Shown: positions 46,211-59,216, numbered from the stretch's first letter. The stretch: 64,000 bases of DNA from Rhipidocladum racemiflorum (GCA_036346355.1 CM070576.1:53925712-53989711), one strand, 5' to 3'. Numbers and translations: made by a program. The notes: generated from the sequence alone by a model not told the origin.

Positions 46211-47242
46211 ATGACAGAATGCGGACCCGCGGGGCTTCCACTTCTGGGGGTGATGGAGGTGCGGGCGGCAGCCGAGAGGAGTCTTTATTCGCCGCCTCCT
46301 CCCAACGTGTTGGATATTCTGCAGCGGACCGAGCAGCACCAGGAGGCGACAAATCGTATCCTGGAGATGCTAGTCCAGGATCGGGTCCAGCATGGTGGCC
46401 GCGGCGATGGGCGAGGTCGGCCCACCAGCTATCTCGACTTCCTGCACACGCAGCCACCGGTCTTCTCACGGGCCACCGATCCGTTGGAGGCCGACGATCG
46501 TCGCTGCATTTATAGAGCGTAAGTTTGCTCTTATCGATCGTGGGGAGCTCGAAGGCTCGCCAGCGGCGCAGCGGCTCCAGGGCCTACCGGTGCTTGGTGG
46601 GCCAATTTGCGAGTGATGCGACTGCCGGGCACCATTTACTTAGGTTGAGTTCCGTGAGGCGTTTGGGCGTACCACATCCCGAAGGGCCTCATGGACATGA
46701 AGAAGCGGCGATTTCTCACCCTCCGGCGGCTCGGCAAGTCGGTGGTTGACTACTCGCAAGAATTCAACTACCTGGCGCGACGCCGAGAAGAGGTTGACAC
46801 CGACGGAAGAAGCTGGTCGGTTCGTGAGTGGGTTGGCGGCGAAGATGCAGAGGACAAGGCTGTCCGTCTGCGACTTCGCCGACTATAACGACCTGGTGAG
46901 CCGCGCGATCATCGTTGAGCTCAAGATGCGGGCCCATCAGAGGAGAAGAAGAGGAAGCGGACGACGCCCTATTCACGGGCGCCCGGCTTCGCGAACTCAG
47001 GCGGTCTCGTATCGCCCGCCGAGGCCGTCTGCTCAGCCGTCTCGATCGGTCCACGACAGCCAGCCGTCAGTTGCCGCTACCCGGCCACGACCACCACTAC
47101 CGCCACCGGCAGCGAAGCCGGTCCGCCCCGGTCGGTCCGTGCTACAATTGCGACGCGCGGGCCACTTCATCCGGACTGTCCATTCCCACGCCGGGCAAGA
47201 AGACGCGCTCCACGGCTTCAGGGCGCGACGGCACCACCGCCG
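46211..47242 (+). pseudogene. Chromovirus gag (copy 1), frameshifted
   Basis: Capsid motifs appear in changing frames: NVLDILQRTEQHQEATNRIL, FLHTQPPVFSRATDPLEADD, GLMDMKKRRFLTLRR, then a basic region and a zinc-knuckle remnant (CYNC...GHFIR, 47140-47175). At least five small indels break the frame. Part of an LTR retrotransposon; described only. Confidence 0.85.
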
Positions 47243-50200
47243 TTGCCTACGTCGAGCCGAGGCAGCGTCACCTTCGTCGACGCAGAGGCGGTTCCTGAGG
47301 GCTCCGCCGTGCTAGCTGGTACGTTCCTTGTTGAGGGGCATGAGGCTAGGGTGTTATTTGATTCGGGGGCCTCCCATTCTTTTATTCGCACGGGGTTTGC
47401 GGAACAAAGATCGATGAGGGTCGAGTTGATGTCACCTCCTTTCTGATTGAGGCACCGGGGTCGAAGATCACGGTTAGGCAGATGGTTCAGAAGGCAGTAG
47501 TTCAGATTCAAGGGATTCCGTTCACTGTCAGCTTGTTGCTTCTAGACCTTCGGGGGATAGATGCCATCCTGGGGGTGAGTTGGCTGACACGACAGCAGGC
47601 TGTTTTGGATTGCGGTAGTCGTGCCTTGTCACTCCGGAATCCGAAGGGCAGCCGACTCACTCTACTTCTTAATGAGAACAAGGCCACCTTGTGTTCTCTA
47701 AATGGGACAGAAGTTGAAGAGCTAGAATCGATTCCCGTGGTGTCTGAGTTTCCCGATGTGTTCCCAGCGGAATTACCGGGAATGCCACCTGATCGAGACA
47801 TTGAGTTCGTCGTTGAGCTTCAGCCAGGGACTGCTCCGGTATCCAAGCGGCCGTACCGGATGCCGCCAAATGAATTGGCTGAGCTGAAGACCCAGCTGAA
47901 AGGATTGATGGACAAGGGGTTCATCCGACCGAGCTCCTCACCTTGGGGCTGTTCGGCTCTGTTTGTGACCAAGAAGGATGGCTCTTTGCGCCTCTGCGTT
48001 GATTACCGCCCCCGAATGCGGTCACCACAAGAACAAGTACCCATTGCCCCGGATCGACCTCCTGTTTGATCACCGACCGGTGCACGAGTATTTTCCAAGA
48101 TTGATCTCGAGGCTCGGCTACCATCGGATAAGATCCGAGCCGAGGACATCCCAAGATCGCTTTCTCCACGTGATCACGGGCTCTACGAGTATACCGTGAT
48201 GTCGTTCGGCCTCACGAACGCGCCGGCGTACTTTATGTACCTGATGAACTCCAAATTTATGGAAGAGTTGGATTCTTTTGTCGTCATCTTCATTGATGAC
48301 ATCCTGATATATTCAGCCAACGAAGAAGAGCATGCGGACATCTTCGCATTGTCCTCGGCGACTCAGGAGCATCGCTCGTATGCGAAGTTCGGCAAGTGCG
48401 AAGTTACGGCCGAGGGAAGTGTCATTCTTGGGACACGCCCTTTACGAGCGAGGCGTGGCGATTGACCCGAGCAAGGTGCAGGATGTACTCAAATGGGAGC
48501 AGCCCAGATCACGGACATCCGCAGCTTTCTTGGATCGGCCGGGTATTATCGCCGCTTTCATCCAGGACTTCTCCAAGATTGCGGCCGGCGATCGAATCGC
48601 TCAAGAAGGGAGTTGAGTTCAGATGGTCGTGAAGCTGCGAGCGCCTTTCGGACTTGAAGCAACGTCTGACTACGGCCCCTGTCCTCACTCAGCCGGATAT
48701 CCACAGGCCTTTTGATGTGTATTGCGATGCGTCAGGCATTGGGCTTGGCTGTGTGCTTATGCAAGAAGGCCGAGTCGTTGCCTACGCATCTCGGCAGTTG
48801 AAGCATCATGAGGAGCACTACCCCACCCACGATTTGGAGCTTGCAGCAGTGGTGCATGCCTTGAAGATCTGGCGCCACTATCTCCTGGGGAATAAGTGCA
48901 ATATTTATACCGATCATAAAAGTCTCAAGTACATCTTCACTCAGGCAGATCTGAATATGAGGCAGCGGAGATGGCTTGAGCTGATCAAAGACTACAGTCT
49001 GGAGGTACACTACCACCCGGGGAAGGCGAATGTGGTAGCTGACGCGTTGAGTCGCAAGGCTCAATGCAACTGCTTTACTCTCCAGTCCCCGAGTGTCTCT
49101 CTCTGTGCCGAATTCCAGAGACTCGGTTTGGAGATGGGCGAGCAGGGATTCATAGCTAATCTCGAGTTGAGATCTACATTGCTCGATCAGATTCGAGAGG
49201 CACAGACAAAGGATGAAGAAGTTGCTCAAATCCGGAATAAATTGAATTTGGGGCAAGCTGCTGAGTTTCGCCTGGATGACCAGGGAACCTTGTGGTTCGG
49301 CAACCGCATAGTTGTCCCGGATGACCAGGAGTTGAAGCGAAGGATTCTCGATGAGGCGCATAACTCCTTGCTTACCATTCACCCGGGCAGCAACAAGATG
49401 TATCAAGACCTGAGGCGGCAGTTTTGGTGGACTCGCTTGAAGCGCGAAGTCGCTCGCTATGTGTCGGAGTGCGACGTCTGCAAGAGGGTGAAGGTCGAAC
49501 ACCTCAAGCCAGCCGGTACCCTTCAGCCTCTTCCTATTCTTGTTTGGAAGTGGGAGGATGTTACCATGGACTTCATTACCGGCCTGCCGACCACTTCCTC
49601 AGGCCATGACTCGATCTGGGTAATCATCGATCGACTGACGAAGTCTGTGCACTTCTTGGCCGTTTGCACCAAGTATCGAGTCAAGAAGTATGCGGACTTG
49701 TATATCTCTCGGATCGTAAGTCTGCATGGAGTGCCCAAGCGGATAGTTTCAGACAGAGGCTCTCAGTTCACTTCTCACCTCGAGAAGCTTTGCATGAGGC
49801 CTTGGGCACGAAGGCTGCTCTGATTCGACATACCACCCTCGTGATCGACGGCCGACCGAGAGGGTCAATCAGATCCTTGAAGACATGTTGAGGGCTTGTA
49901 TCTTGTTCTACGGGAAAAAGTGGGAAGAGTGTCTTCCGTACGCCGAGTTTGCGTACAACAACAGCTACCAAACCAGTATCCAGATGTCTCCGTTCGAGGC
50001 GCTTTATGGTCGCAGTTGTCGAGCGCCGCTGAACTGGTCAGAAGGTGGGGAACGCTCCTTGATTGGGCCTGAGATGGTTATGGAGGCGGAAGACAAGGTC
50101 AAGACTATCCAGGAAAATCTGAGGATAGCGCGGTCGCGACAGAAGAGTTACGCTGATCGCCGTAGGAGACCCCTCTCCTTCGACACTGGCGACTTCGTCT

Positions 50201-50616
50201 ACCTGAAGGTTTCTCCTCTCCGTGGCACCCGTCGATTCGGAGTTAAAGGAAAACTGGCACCTCGCTACGTAGGGTCGTTCAAGATCCTTGGAAAGCGCGG
50301 CCAAGTAGCATATCAGCTAGAGCTTCCTCCTTCGCTCGGAATGGTTCACGACGTGTTTCACGTCTCCCAGCTGAAGAAGTGTGTTCGTACTCCCTTCGAG
50401 CAGATTGCAGTGGATGAACTCGAGGTTCAACCTGAACCCGATCTGTCTTATCAAGAACGTCCGATTCGGGTGTTGGAAGAAGCGGAACGCAAGACTCGAC
50501 GGAGAACTCTCAATTTTTATAAAATTTAGTGGAGTAATCATACTGAGGATGAGGCCACTTGGGAGCCTGAAGATCGTTTAAAGACCGAATACCCGGAATT
50601 CTTCAATGCCATGTAA
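47243..50616 (+). pseudogene. Chromovirus pol (copy 1): protease, RT, RNase H, integrase, chromodomain
   Basis: Domain order protease (LFDSGASHSFI, about 47350), reverse transcriptase (VMSFGLTNAPAYFMYLMN, FIDDILIYSA, about 48000-48330), RNase H (YCDASGIGLGCVL, TDHKSLKYIF, ADALSRKA, 48700-49070), integrase (zinc-binding CDVCKR, MDFITGLP, 49330-50040) and a C-terminal chromodomain (WEPEDRL, 50550-50580) is that of Tekay/Del chromoviruses. RT and integrase are broken by 1-3 bp indels. A TAG at 50527-50529 precedes the chromodomain. A long intact frame remains at 48654-49823. Stop TAA at 50614-50616. Confidence 0.92.
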
Positions 50617-50715
50617 GTGACTAGTAAGCAAACTCCCCGCAATCCTGAGTTTGTTATTCCGCGCGTGTTCCGCCCTGTTTGTGCGTTGTCCTGAATCTCG
50701 GGGCGAGATTCCCTT

Positions 50716-50727
50716 AAGGGGGGAGGG
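50716..50727 (+). other. Polypurine tract before the second LTR
   Basis: AAGGGGGGAGGG lies two bases before TGTCAGGG, as expected for priming of plus-strand synthesis in an LTR element. Confidence 0.75.
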
Positions 50728-50729
50728 TT

Positions 50730-53498
50730 TGTCAGGGCCCCCAAGTTCCAAAATTCTGGGATAGCCGGAGTATCCGGATCAACATCCGGAATGTCCGGAC
50801 ATGACCCGGAATGTCCGGACATATTGTCCGGAGTGTCCGGATTAGCTCGACTGGCGCCTCAACCGGAGTGTCGGACCAATTGTCGGAGTGTCCGGTTAGT
50901 GCTATCGAAGAACCCAACCCGAGTCTCGGGTTAGCGTCGAGTGTCCGGTATGAGCGGGGGTTTGTATAAAAGTTCCATTTCGTGGCTCCTCCATTCTTTC
51001 TCCTCCATATTGTTTCCCCACTCCTTGGTGCTACTCCCTCCACTCCTGGCTTCACTCCGGTGAGCTTCCGCCGGCCAGGTGACCCTCAGTGGCTCCTCCC
51101 TGGCGACTCCTCCATCCCCGGGAACTCCTCCTCACGCCGACTTCCCCTTCCTCCACCCGGCATTGTGTCTCCTCCATCATCCTTGGAGGTAGGTCTTTCT
51201 CTTGGGGGTTGATTCGTGGGATTCTTGGGTTCTAAGACTAGCCATGGTGGGTTAGGGTTTAGGTTTGGATTGGGAGTTTGGAGTTGAATCTTGAGTTCTA
51301 GGGTTTTGGGTGTAGTGATTCTAGGGTTGGTTGGGGCTTGGATTGATGAATGTGGGTACTAGAGAGGTAGATCGGGTAGTGGTAATGCCGATCCAAGGGT
51401 CGTTTGGAGTTGGCTAGTGGTTTCGTGGGCTAGTGTCGTTCCTCGTGGAGTTGGGTTAGCTATAAGCTTCTTCGGCCTTGCTGCGTGTAGAAAAGTCGTA
51501 GATCGGGTTCTAGCGGTGTCATAGGACTTGGCGGCACCTCGATCCGTCGAGTCATTGGGTAAAACTCGCCAAGCTCGAGTGTCCGGACTAAAAGCTCGAG
51601 TATCCGCCCTAGGCCGGAGTATCCGGACACAAGGTCCGGAGTATCGGGTTATCCGGACTGTCGGATCAAATAACCTGACTGTCGGGTTAGGCTATTCTGT
51701 CCGGTTTCGTTAACCTGTCCGGTCGCGTTGTTTCGTCGGGATTTTTCCTTTTGTGTTCATTTCATTTGCATGGCATGCATCTCATTATGCATTGTACTTG
51801 TGTAGGGAACGATCCCGCGGAGACTGACGCCGCGGTGACCGAGGGTGTTCTGGAGAGCCGATCAAGGCCGACTCCACAGTGTAAGAACAAGGCAAGCACC
51901 TATGCATCTTGAACCCATATTAATTGTATTTTTGTGAATAAAGTGCTTAATTGGTGAAATAAGTCTGCATTAGGAGTTGAATTGGGTTAGGGTTAGATCC
52001 TATTTGCTGCACATTCGTCCCTTGAATTTGTGAATACTTCCGTTGGAACTAGTATGGGTATTAAATGAGTCACTGCTTAGAATTGCTTAGAGGTCGGGAT
52101 TTGGGCCAAGTGGCGGAAGGTTCCGTCGCTTGAGGTCGATATCTTACCTATGATAAAAAGAGTGGGCATGGATGGGTAGTTGGAAAAGAAAAGATGAATT
52201 GGAGACCGGGCGGGAAGGTTGGGACATTGGGTAAGGAGACCCGATGTGGTAGTTCCCGTCTGAGTCGATTAAGGACCGATTCGATGGTTGCCCTTTGATT
52301 GAGCACACCGGTTGGTCGCATGCCCGATTATGGTACGGTAAGCCACTCTTTCTCTCATACGGAATCGATGGACCGTAACTTCCTCGTGGTTGGACGTGGT
52401 TGAGGGCGAGGCTTAGGTCGACTCTCGAGCGCCAAGCCGGGCTTGGGGCTGCTCGAGGGGTGCTAGGTTTTCGGGCCACAGGAGGACGCTCAGCGATTGG
52501 GTATGATTGGGAGGGTTGACACTAGGCCCTTGTGGTAAGTGTCGTGCGATCAATGCTTCCTCGCAGGTTAATTGCGATTCGAATTGCCGCTCTCGGATAT
52601 GAGCAAGCTCTTTCATCGCATGATCCACGTAGTAAGAACTTGAACCGAGGTTCGCCAGTCGAGCTTGAGCCCAAATAAATTGGTGATGAGATTAATTGTT
52701 GTGAATTAATGATTGCACTTCATTTTTAGAAGTAGGCGCCATTAAAACCGCTTAACTTGTGAATTGAGTAGTTGAGTGACTAAATAATAAACCTAAGCAT
52801 TTCCGCAAATGTTACCTCTAGCTTATTCCTTGCTACATCCAATTGCATGTCCTTTGGAGTCGGTCATATATGGACCACGGATAAGACTTGCAGTACCTTT
52901 GTACTCAAAGCTTACGCTTTGTGGTTTTGCGGTGAGGATCCAATGGTGCGAGTTTTGCCCCTCGCCTTATCGGTGGCCCAAGGGGCACCGAGTAGAGGCT
53001 GTCGGCGTTAGACGCCGGAAGTGTTCGAGGCATGACACTTCCGGAGGTGTTTTACTTTTGTTTGTGTAGAGTGGGTGGTCTTACTTTTGTGAGCGATTCT
53101 TGCTTTTATTTACGTAATGGACACAAATGCTGCTTTTACCCGTTGGTCGTCTTTGTTGGTTGTCTTTGTTGGGCCTCTTTGTGCCGTGTGGTGTGTTTGT
53201 TGCTTCCGCGTTTTTCTTTGCGTCTCTGGTAGTGATCTTGGGGGCTCGATTCCCCTTTGTGCGAATTGATGTTTGATATAGCATTGGGAACCGGTATGTG
53301 GGGATCCTGGGCGAGTTTCGGATCACATACCGGGGGAATACCGGGGTTGTTGTCGAGTCGTTTGGATGTTTGTAGAGTTGTCTCGTTTGGGCTTGGTTGT
53401 TAGCATCGAGATCACCTCCGGTGGTCTGCTGCTAGGATCCAAATCCGACGGGAACGATCGGGTCATCCAACAACTCGAGGACGATCTGGGCGGCTCCT
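50730..53498 (+). repeat. Second Tekay-like LTR (shared between copies 1 and 2)
   Basis: Near-identical to 43082-45866, TATA box at 50965-50972. It is the 3' LTR of copy 1 but is followed directly by another leader and gag instead of host DNA, giving an LTR-internal-LTR-internal array. Differences from the first LTR are concentrated in GC-rich words. Right end uncertain as for LTR 1. Confidence 0.65.
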
Positions 53499-53829
53499 CT
53501 ATCGGGTATCGAGCAAGGCGCACAAAGACGGACCCCAACTTGACGCACCGATTAGGAAATTGTTTAGGATTGTCATACTGCATTAGGTAGGGAGTAATAC
53601 CGTCCCCGCCCTAGGTTTTAGAGGTGAGAGTGAATTGCATTGGAAGTCGTGCATGTCATCTCATCTCATACCGCGCATGTGTCATGCTGCCTAGCATCAA
53701 AGTTGTGTTCTGGGTGTGGCGGACTTGTGGGACCCCAGTACGGGGTGCTGCAGTCTAATGTGGGAGTTAGTTCGAGGTTTTTCTGCGTTTTAGGGCTTGT
53801 TTTCCCCGTGGGGGTCCTAACCTTTGCCG

Positions 53830-54940
53830 CCTGACCCTGTTCGATGACAGAATGCGGACCCGCGGGGCTTCCACTTCTGGGGGTGATGGAGGTGCGGAGC
53901 GACAGCAGCGAGAGGGTGTTGTTCCGCCGCCTCCTCCCAACGTGTTGGATATTCTGCAGCGGACCGAGCAGCACCAGGAGGCGACAAATCGTATCCTGGA
54001 GATGCTAGTCTAGGATCGGGTCCAGCATGGTGGTCGCGGCGATGGGCGAGGTCGGCCCACCAGCTATCTCGACTTCCTGCACACGCAGCCACCGGTCTTC
54101 TCACGGGCCACCGATCCGTTGGAGGCCGACGACTGGCTGCGCACGATAGAGCAGAAGTTTGCTCTTATCGACTGTGGGGAGCTCCAGAAGGCTCACTTCG
54201 CGGCGCGGCGGCTCGAGCCTGCGGTGCTTGGTGGGCCAATTTGCGGGTGATGCGACTGCCGGGCACCGGTTTACTTAGGTTGAGTTCCGTGAGGCGTTTG
54301 GCGTACCACATCCCGAAGGGCCTCATGGACATGAAGAAGCAAAGATTTCTCACCCTTCGACTTTCGGCAAGTCGGTGGTTGACTACTCGCAAGAATTCAA
54401 CTACCTGGCGCAGACGCCCCGTAAGAGGTTGACACCGACCCGGAAGAAGCGTGGTCGGTTCGTGAGTGGGTTGGCCGAAGATGCAGGACAAGCTATCCGT
54501 CTGCGACTTCGCCGACTACAACGACACAGGTGAGCCGCGCGATCATCGTTGAGCTCAAGATGCGGGCCCATCAGAGGAGAAGAAGAGGAAGCTGACGACG
54601 CCCTATTCGGGGCGCCCGGCTCGCGGCGGCTCAGGCGGTATCGGCCGCCGAGGGCCGTCTGCTCAGCCGTCTCGATCGGTCGCGACAAACAGCCGTCGGT
54701 TGCCGCTACCCGGCCACGACCACCACTACCGCCACCGGCAGCCAGAGCAGCAGCGGTCCGGTCGGTCCTGGTCCGTGCTACAATTGCGGACGCGCGGGCC
54801 ACTTCATCCGGATCGCCCATTCCCATCGCCGGGCTGCGATCGGCGCTCCACGGCCAGTGCGCGACGGCACCACCGCCGCTGTTTACGTCGAGCCGAGGCA
54901 GCGTCACCTTCGTCGACGCAGAGGCGGTTCTGAGGGCTCC
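53830..54940 (+). pseudogene. Chromovirus gag (copy 2), frameshifted
   Basis: Collinear with copy 1 gag, with partly different indels. A TAG interrupts early (about 54011). The zinc-knuckle region is again split. Non-functional as written. Confidence 0.85.
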
Positions 54941-57654
54941 GCCGTGCTAGCCGGGTACGTTCCTTGTTGAGGGCATGAGGCTAGGGTGTTATTTGATTCG
55001 GGGCCTCCCATTCTTTTATTCGCACGGGGTTTGCGAATAAAGATCGATGAGGATCGATGGCAGTGTCACCTCCTTTACGATTGAGGCACCGGGTCGAAGA
55101 TCACGGTTAGGCGGATGGTTCGAAGGCGATAGTTCAGATTCAAGGGATTACATTCCTTTGTCCACTTGTTGCTTCTAGACCTTCTGGGATAGATGCCATC
55201 CTGGGGTGAGTTGGGTGACACGACAGGTCGCTTTTGGATTGCGGTAGTCGTGCCTTGTCACTCCGGAATCAGAAGGCAGCCGACTCACTCTACTTCTTAA
55301 TGAGAACAAGGCCACCTTGTGTTCTCTAAATGGGACGAAGTTGAAGAGCTAGAATCGATTCCGTGGTGTCCGAAGTTTCCGATGTGTTCCCAAATGAATT
55401 ACCGGAATGCCACCTGATCGAGACATTGAGTTCGTCGTTGAGCTTGACCAGGGGATCGCTCCGGTATCAAGCGGCCGTCTGGATGCCGCCAAATGAATTG
55501 GCCGGTGAAGACCCGGTGAAAGGATTGATGGACAAGGGGTTCATCCGACCGAGCTCCTCACCTTGGGGCTGTTCGGCTCTGTTTGTGACCAAGAAGGATG
55601 GCTCTTTGCGCCTCTGCGTTGATTACCGTCCCCTGAATGCGGTCACCGTCAAGAACAAGTACCCATTGCCCCGGATCGACCTCCTGTTTGATCAGCTGAC
55701 TGGTGCACGAGTATTTTCCAAGATTGATCTGAGGCTCGGCTACCATCAGATAAGATCCGAGCCGAGGACATCCCGAAGACTGCTTTCTCCACCAGATACG
55801 GGCTCTACGAGTATACCGTGATGTCGTTCGGCCTCACGAACGCGCCGGCGTACTTTATGTACCTGATGAACTCCAAATTTATGGAAGAGTTGGATTCTTT
55901 TGTCGTCATCTTCATTGATGACATCCTGATATATTCAGCCAACGAAGAAGAGCATGCCAGACATCTTCGCATTGTCCTCGGGCGACTCAGGGAGCATCGC
56001 TGTATCAGTTCGGCAAGTGCGAAGTTACGGCCGAGGAAGTGTCATTCTTGGGACACGCCCTTTACGAGCGAGGCGTGGCGATTGACGAGCAAGGTGCAGG
56101 ATGTACTCAAATGGGAGCAGCGACCAGGTATCACGGACATCCGCGATTTTCTTGGATCGGCCGGGTATTATCGCTGCTTTCATCCAGGACTTCTCCAAGA
56201 TTGCGGCCGATGATCGAATCGCTCAAGAAGGGAGTTGAGTTCAGATGGTCGTGAGCTGCGAGCGCCTTTTCGGTTTCTTGAAGCAACGTCGACTACGGCT
56301 CCTGTCCTCACCTACCAGATATCCACAGGCCTTTTGATGTGTATTGCGTCGCCAGGCATTGGGCTTGGCTGTGTGCTTATGCAAGAAGGCCGAGTCGTTG
56401 CCTCACGCATCTCGGCAGCTTGAAGCATCATGAGGAGCACTACCCCACCCACGATTTGGAGCTTGCGGCGATGGTGCATGCCTTGAAGATCTGGCGCCAC
56501 TATCTCTGGGGAACAAGTGCAATATTTATACCGATCATAAAAGTCTCAAGTACATCTTCACTCAGGCAGATCTGAATATGAGGCAATGGAGATGGCTTGA
56601 GCTGATCAAAGACTACTGATCTGGAGGTACACTACCACCGGGAAGGCGAATGTGGTAGCCGACGTTGAGTCGCAAGGCTCAATGCAACCGCTTTACTCTC
56701 CGGTCCCCGAGTGTCTCTCTGTGCCGAATTCCAGAGACTCGGTTTGGAGATGGGCGAGCAGGGATTCATAGCTAATCTCGAGTTGAGATCTACATTGCTC
56801 GATCAGATTCGAGAGGCACAGACAAAGGATGAAGAAGTTGCTCAAATCCGGAATAAATTGAATTTGGGGCCAGGCTCTTGAGTTTCGCCTGGATGACCAG
56901 GGAACCTTGTGGTTCGGCAACCGCATAGTTGTCCCGGATGACCAGGAGTTGAAGCGAAGGATTCTCGATGAGGCGCATAACTCCTTGCTTACCATTCACC
57001 CGGGCAGCAACAAGATGTATCAAGACCTGAGGCGGCAGTTTTGGTGGACTCGCTTGAAGCGCGAAGTCGCTCGCTATGTGTCGGAGTGCGACGTCTGCAA
57101 GAGGGTGAAGGTCGAACACCTCAAGCCAGCCGGTACCCTTCAGCCTCTTCCTATTCTTGTTTGGAAGTGGGAGGATGTTACCATGGACTTCATTACCGGC
57201 CTGCCGACCACTTCCTCAGGCCATGACTCGATCTGGGTAATCATCGATCGACTGACGAAGTCTGTGCACTTCTTGGCCGTTTGCACCAAGTATCGAGTCA
57301 AGAAGTATGCGGACTTGTATATCTCTCGGATCGTAAGTCTGCATGGAGTGCCCAAGCGGATAGTTTCGCATGCAGGCTCTCAGATTCACTTCTCAGTGCG
57401 AGAAGCCTTGCATGAGGCCTTGGGCACGGTCGCTCTGATTCAGCATACCACCCTCAGACTGACGGTCAGACCGAGAGGGTCAATCAGATCCTTGAAGACA
57501 TGTTGAGGGCTTGTATCTTGTTCTACGGGAAAAAGTGGGAAGAGTGTCTTCCGTACGCCGAGTTTGCGTACAACAACAGCTACCAAACCAGTATCCAGAT
57601 GTCTCCGTTCGAGGCGCTTTATGGTCGCAGTTGTCGAGCACCGCTGAACTGGTC
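54941..57654 (+). pseudogene. Chromovirus pol (copy 2), truncated in integrase
   Basis: Collinear with copy 1 from protease to the integrase core. An intact stretch at 56907-57360 covers the zinc-binding and first catalytic part of integrase. At 57654 the match to copy 1 (its 50039) ends abruptly and the sequence becomes the Tat element. The integrase end, chromodomain and 3' LTR are absent. Confidence 0.9.
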
Positions 57655-59216
57655 CCACTTTGCCGGCTGTCCCCCGGGGAGCGCGCGGCAATAATCCGCG
57701 CCCTGCCCTCGATGGACGCCATGGGCTCGCCCGTCGTGACACGCCAGGCGCCCTTAACGATCCGGGATCCTCCTCCCGCAGGCGGTCAGGGGAGGGGCGA
57801 CCGAGTGAGGCGCAGGCGCCCGGACGATGACGACGGCTCCGCCCATCCTTCCCAGAGGCCCCGCCTCCTGGGCCCGGCCGGGGCGGGGACTTCCACGTCG
57901 GCCGCGGGGGCTTCCACGTCGGCCGCGAGCTTTGCCGGTTCGCGACAGCGGGTTCCTCCGTGGTGGCGGGGGCTCGTCGGCCGGCGGGTCGTCCACCCTT
58001 GCCCCTGCCGGGCGCGATCTTTGGACCCTCCGCCGATCCCCTTTGTGCCGCCACCGCCACGATGGCGGTGGTTCTTCCTCCGCCTCCGCCTTCGCCGCCA
58101 GCAGTGGCGGGTCTACCTCCGCCTCCGTTGGCTGCGGCGGATCCGCCCCCGCCTCCGCGCGGGGGGCTGGTCCTCGTTCCGAGCGTGCCCCACTTCCCAA
58201 GGCCAGCGCCCAGGTACTCACCTGGAGATGCAAACACAATAAAAATTTTCGTTAAGATTAATCCTTACTGTTATTTCCTCCTTTGTCCAGGGTTCCTGCT
58301 CCGGATATCCCCGCTGCTCGTGCTGGGGACGGCCAAGGTGCCGCGGCTGTCAGGGCTGCGTCAGCCGGGGTCGCCGAGCCCCAGGACGGTCAGGGGCCGG
58401 CGGACGATTCTCAGGTAGCCGCTGCTGCGGCCGTCGGTCAGGACCAAGGCCCGTTCGGCCCCGTCCCTACCCCTGAACTTCCCACCGCCTCCGTTCCCTC
58501 GGCGGACGCTGATGCCCTGCTGGCGGCCCTCGGCGAGCTCTACTCCAGCACGAGCAATCGTCTGGTGACGAGCAGGGAGCGGTTGACGGAGGCGGGAACC
58601 GAAATCAACCGCCTCCGCAAGGAGGTGGCGGACCTGCACGATCGGGGGGCTGGGCTGCACCGCGGAGGGAGCGGAGCGGCAGAGCAAAGCACCAGCCGCG
58701 CCAGCGTCTCTCATGAGTGGAGGCGGAGAGAGTGGCCGGGCTCGGTCGGAGGTGGAGACAACTGCGGATGCCGCGCCACGCCGATCGGACGGTGGCTACC
58801 TTGCTCCCTTGGGCTGGAGCAGCGGGTCCGAGGTAGGAGAGGCCACGGCATTACGCCTATTTCCTCTGCCAGACCGCAGACTTCCTCACGCGCCTGCCTG
58901 CCGCCCTTTCCGCTCGTTCCGCCCGAGAGGCGCGCGATTGGCGGCTCTGGCAAGTGCGCGGCTTCTTTGCGCCCGGCCGTGGCGCTAACTTCAATCCAGC
59001 GGTTGCTTGTCCAAGGGCTAGAGGGCGATCGGGCACAAAGTGAGGAGCGAGTTCATGAAGCCTCCGAGCAGGTTGCCGCCACTAGCGATGGAGAACCCAG
59101 ATGGAGGCGGTGGCGGAGGGCGTGGCGATGGTCTTTGGGCGTGGCCCCCTTCTTTGAAGATGCTGGCCGAGGAGGCGGCAGACGACCCGGAGGACCCTCC
59201 AGCGCCCCCTCAGTAG
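57655..59216 (+). CDS. Extra (antisense) ORF of a Tat-lineage gypsy element, with intron, 5'-truncated
   Basis: On the strand opposite to the Tat gag-pol, 3' of pol. Coding blocks are Pro/Ala/Arg-rich (58000-58213), then, after a 77-bp intron (58214-58290; donor CAG|GTACTCAC, acceptor TTTGTCCAG), a coiled-coil region (ALLAALGELYSSTSNRLVTS, ERLTEAGTEINRLRKEVADL, about 58510-58650). The frame crosses the splice in phase (APR|VPAPD). It ends EEAADDPEDPPAPPQ and TAG at 59214-59216, with frameshifts between 58650 and 59100. Extra ORFs in this position and orientation are known in Tat-lineage elements; their function is not. The 5' end is lost at the junction at 57654/57655. Confidence 0.6.
58214..58290 (+). 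other. Intron in the Tat antisense ORF
   Basis: GTACTCAC at the donor, an AT-rich body (ACAATAAAAATTTTCG) and a T/C-rich stretch before the CAG acceptor contrast sharply with the GC-rich coding sequence on both sides. This is the composition expected of a short plant intron. Confidence 0.7.
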
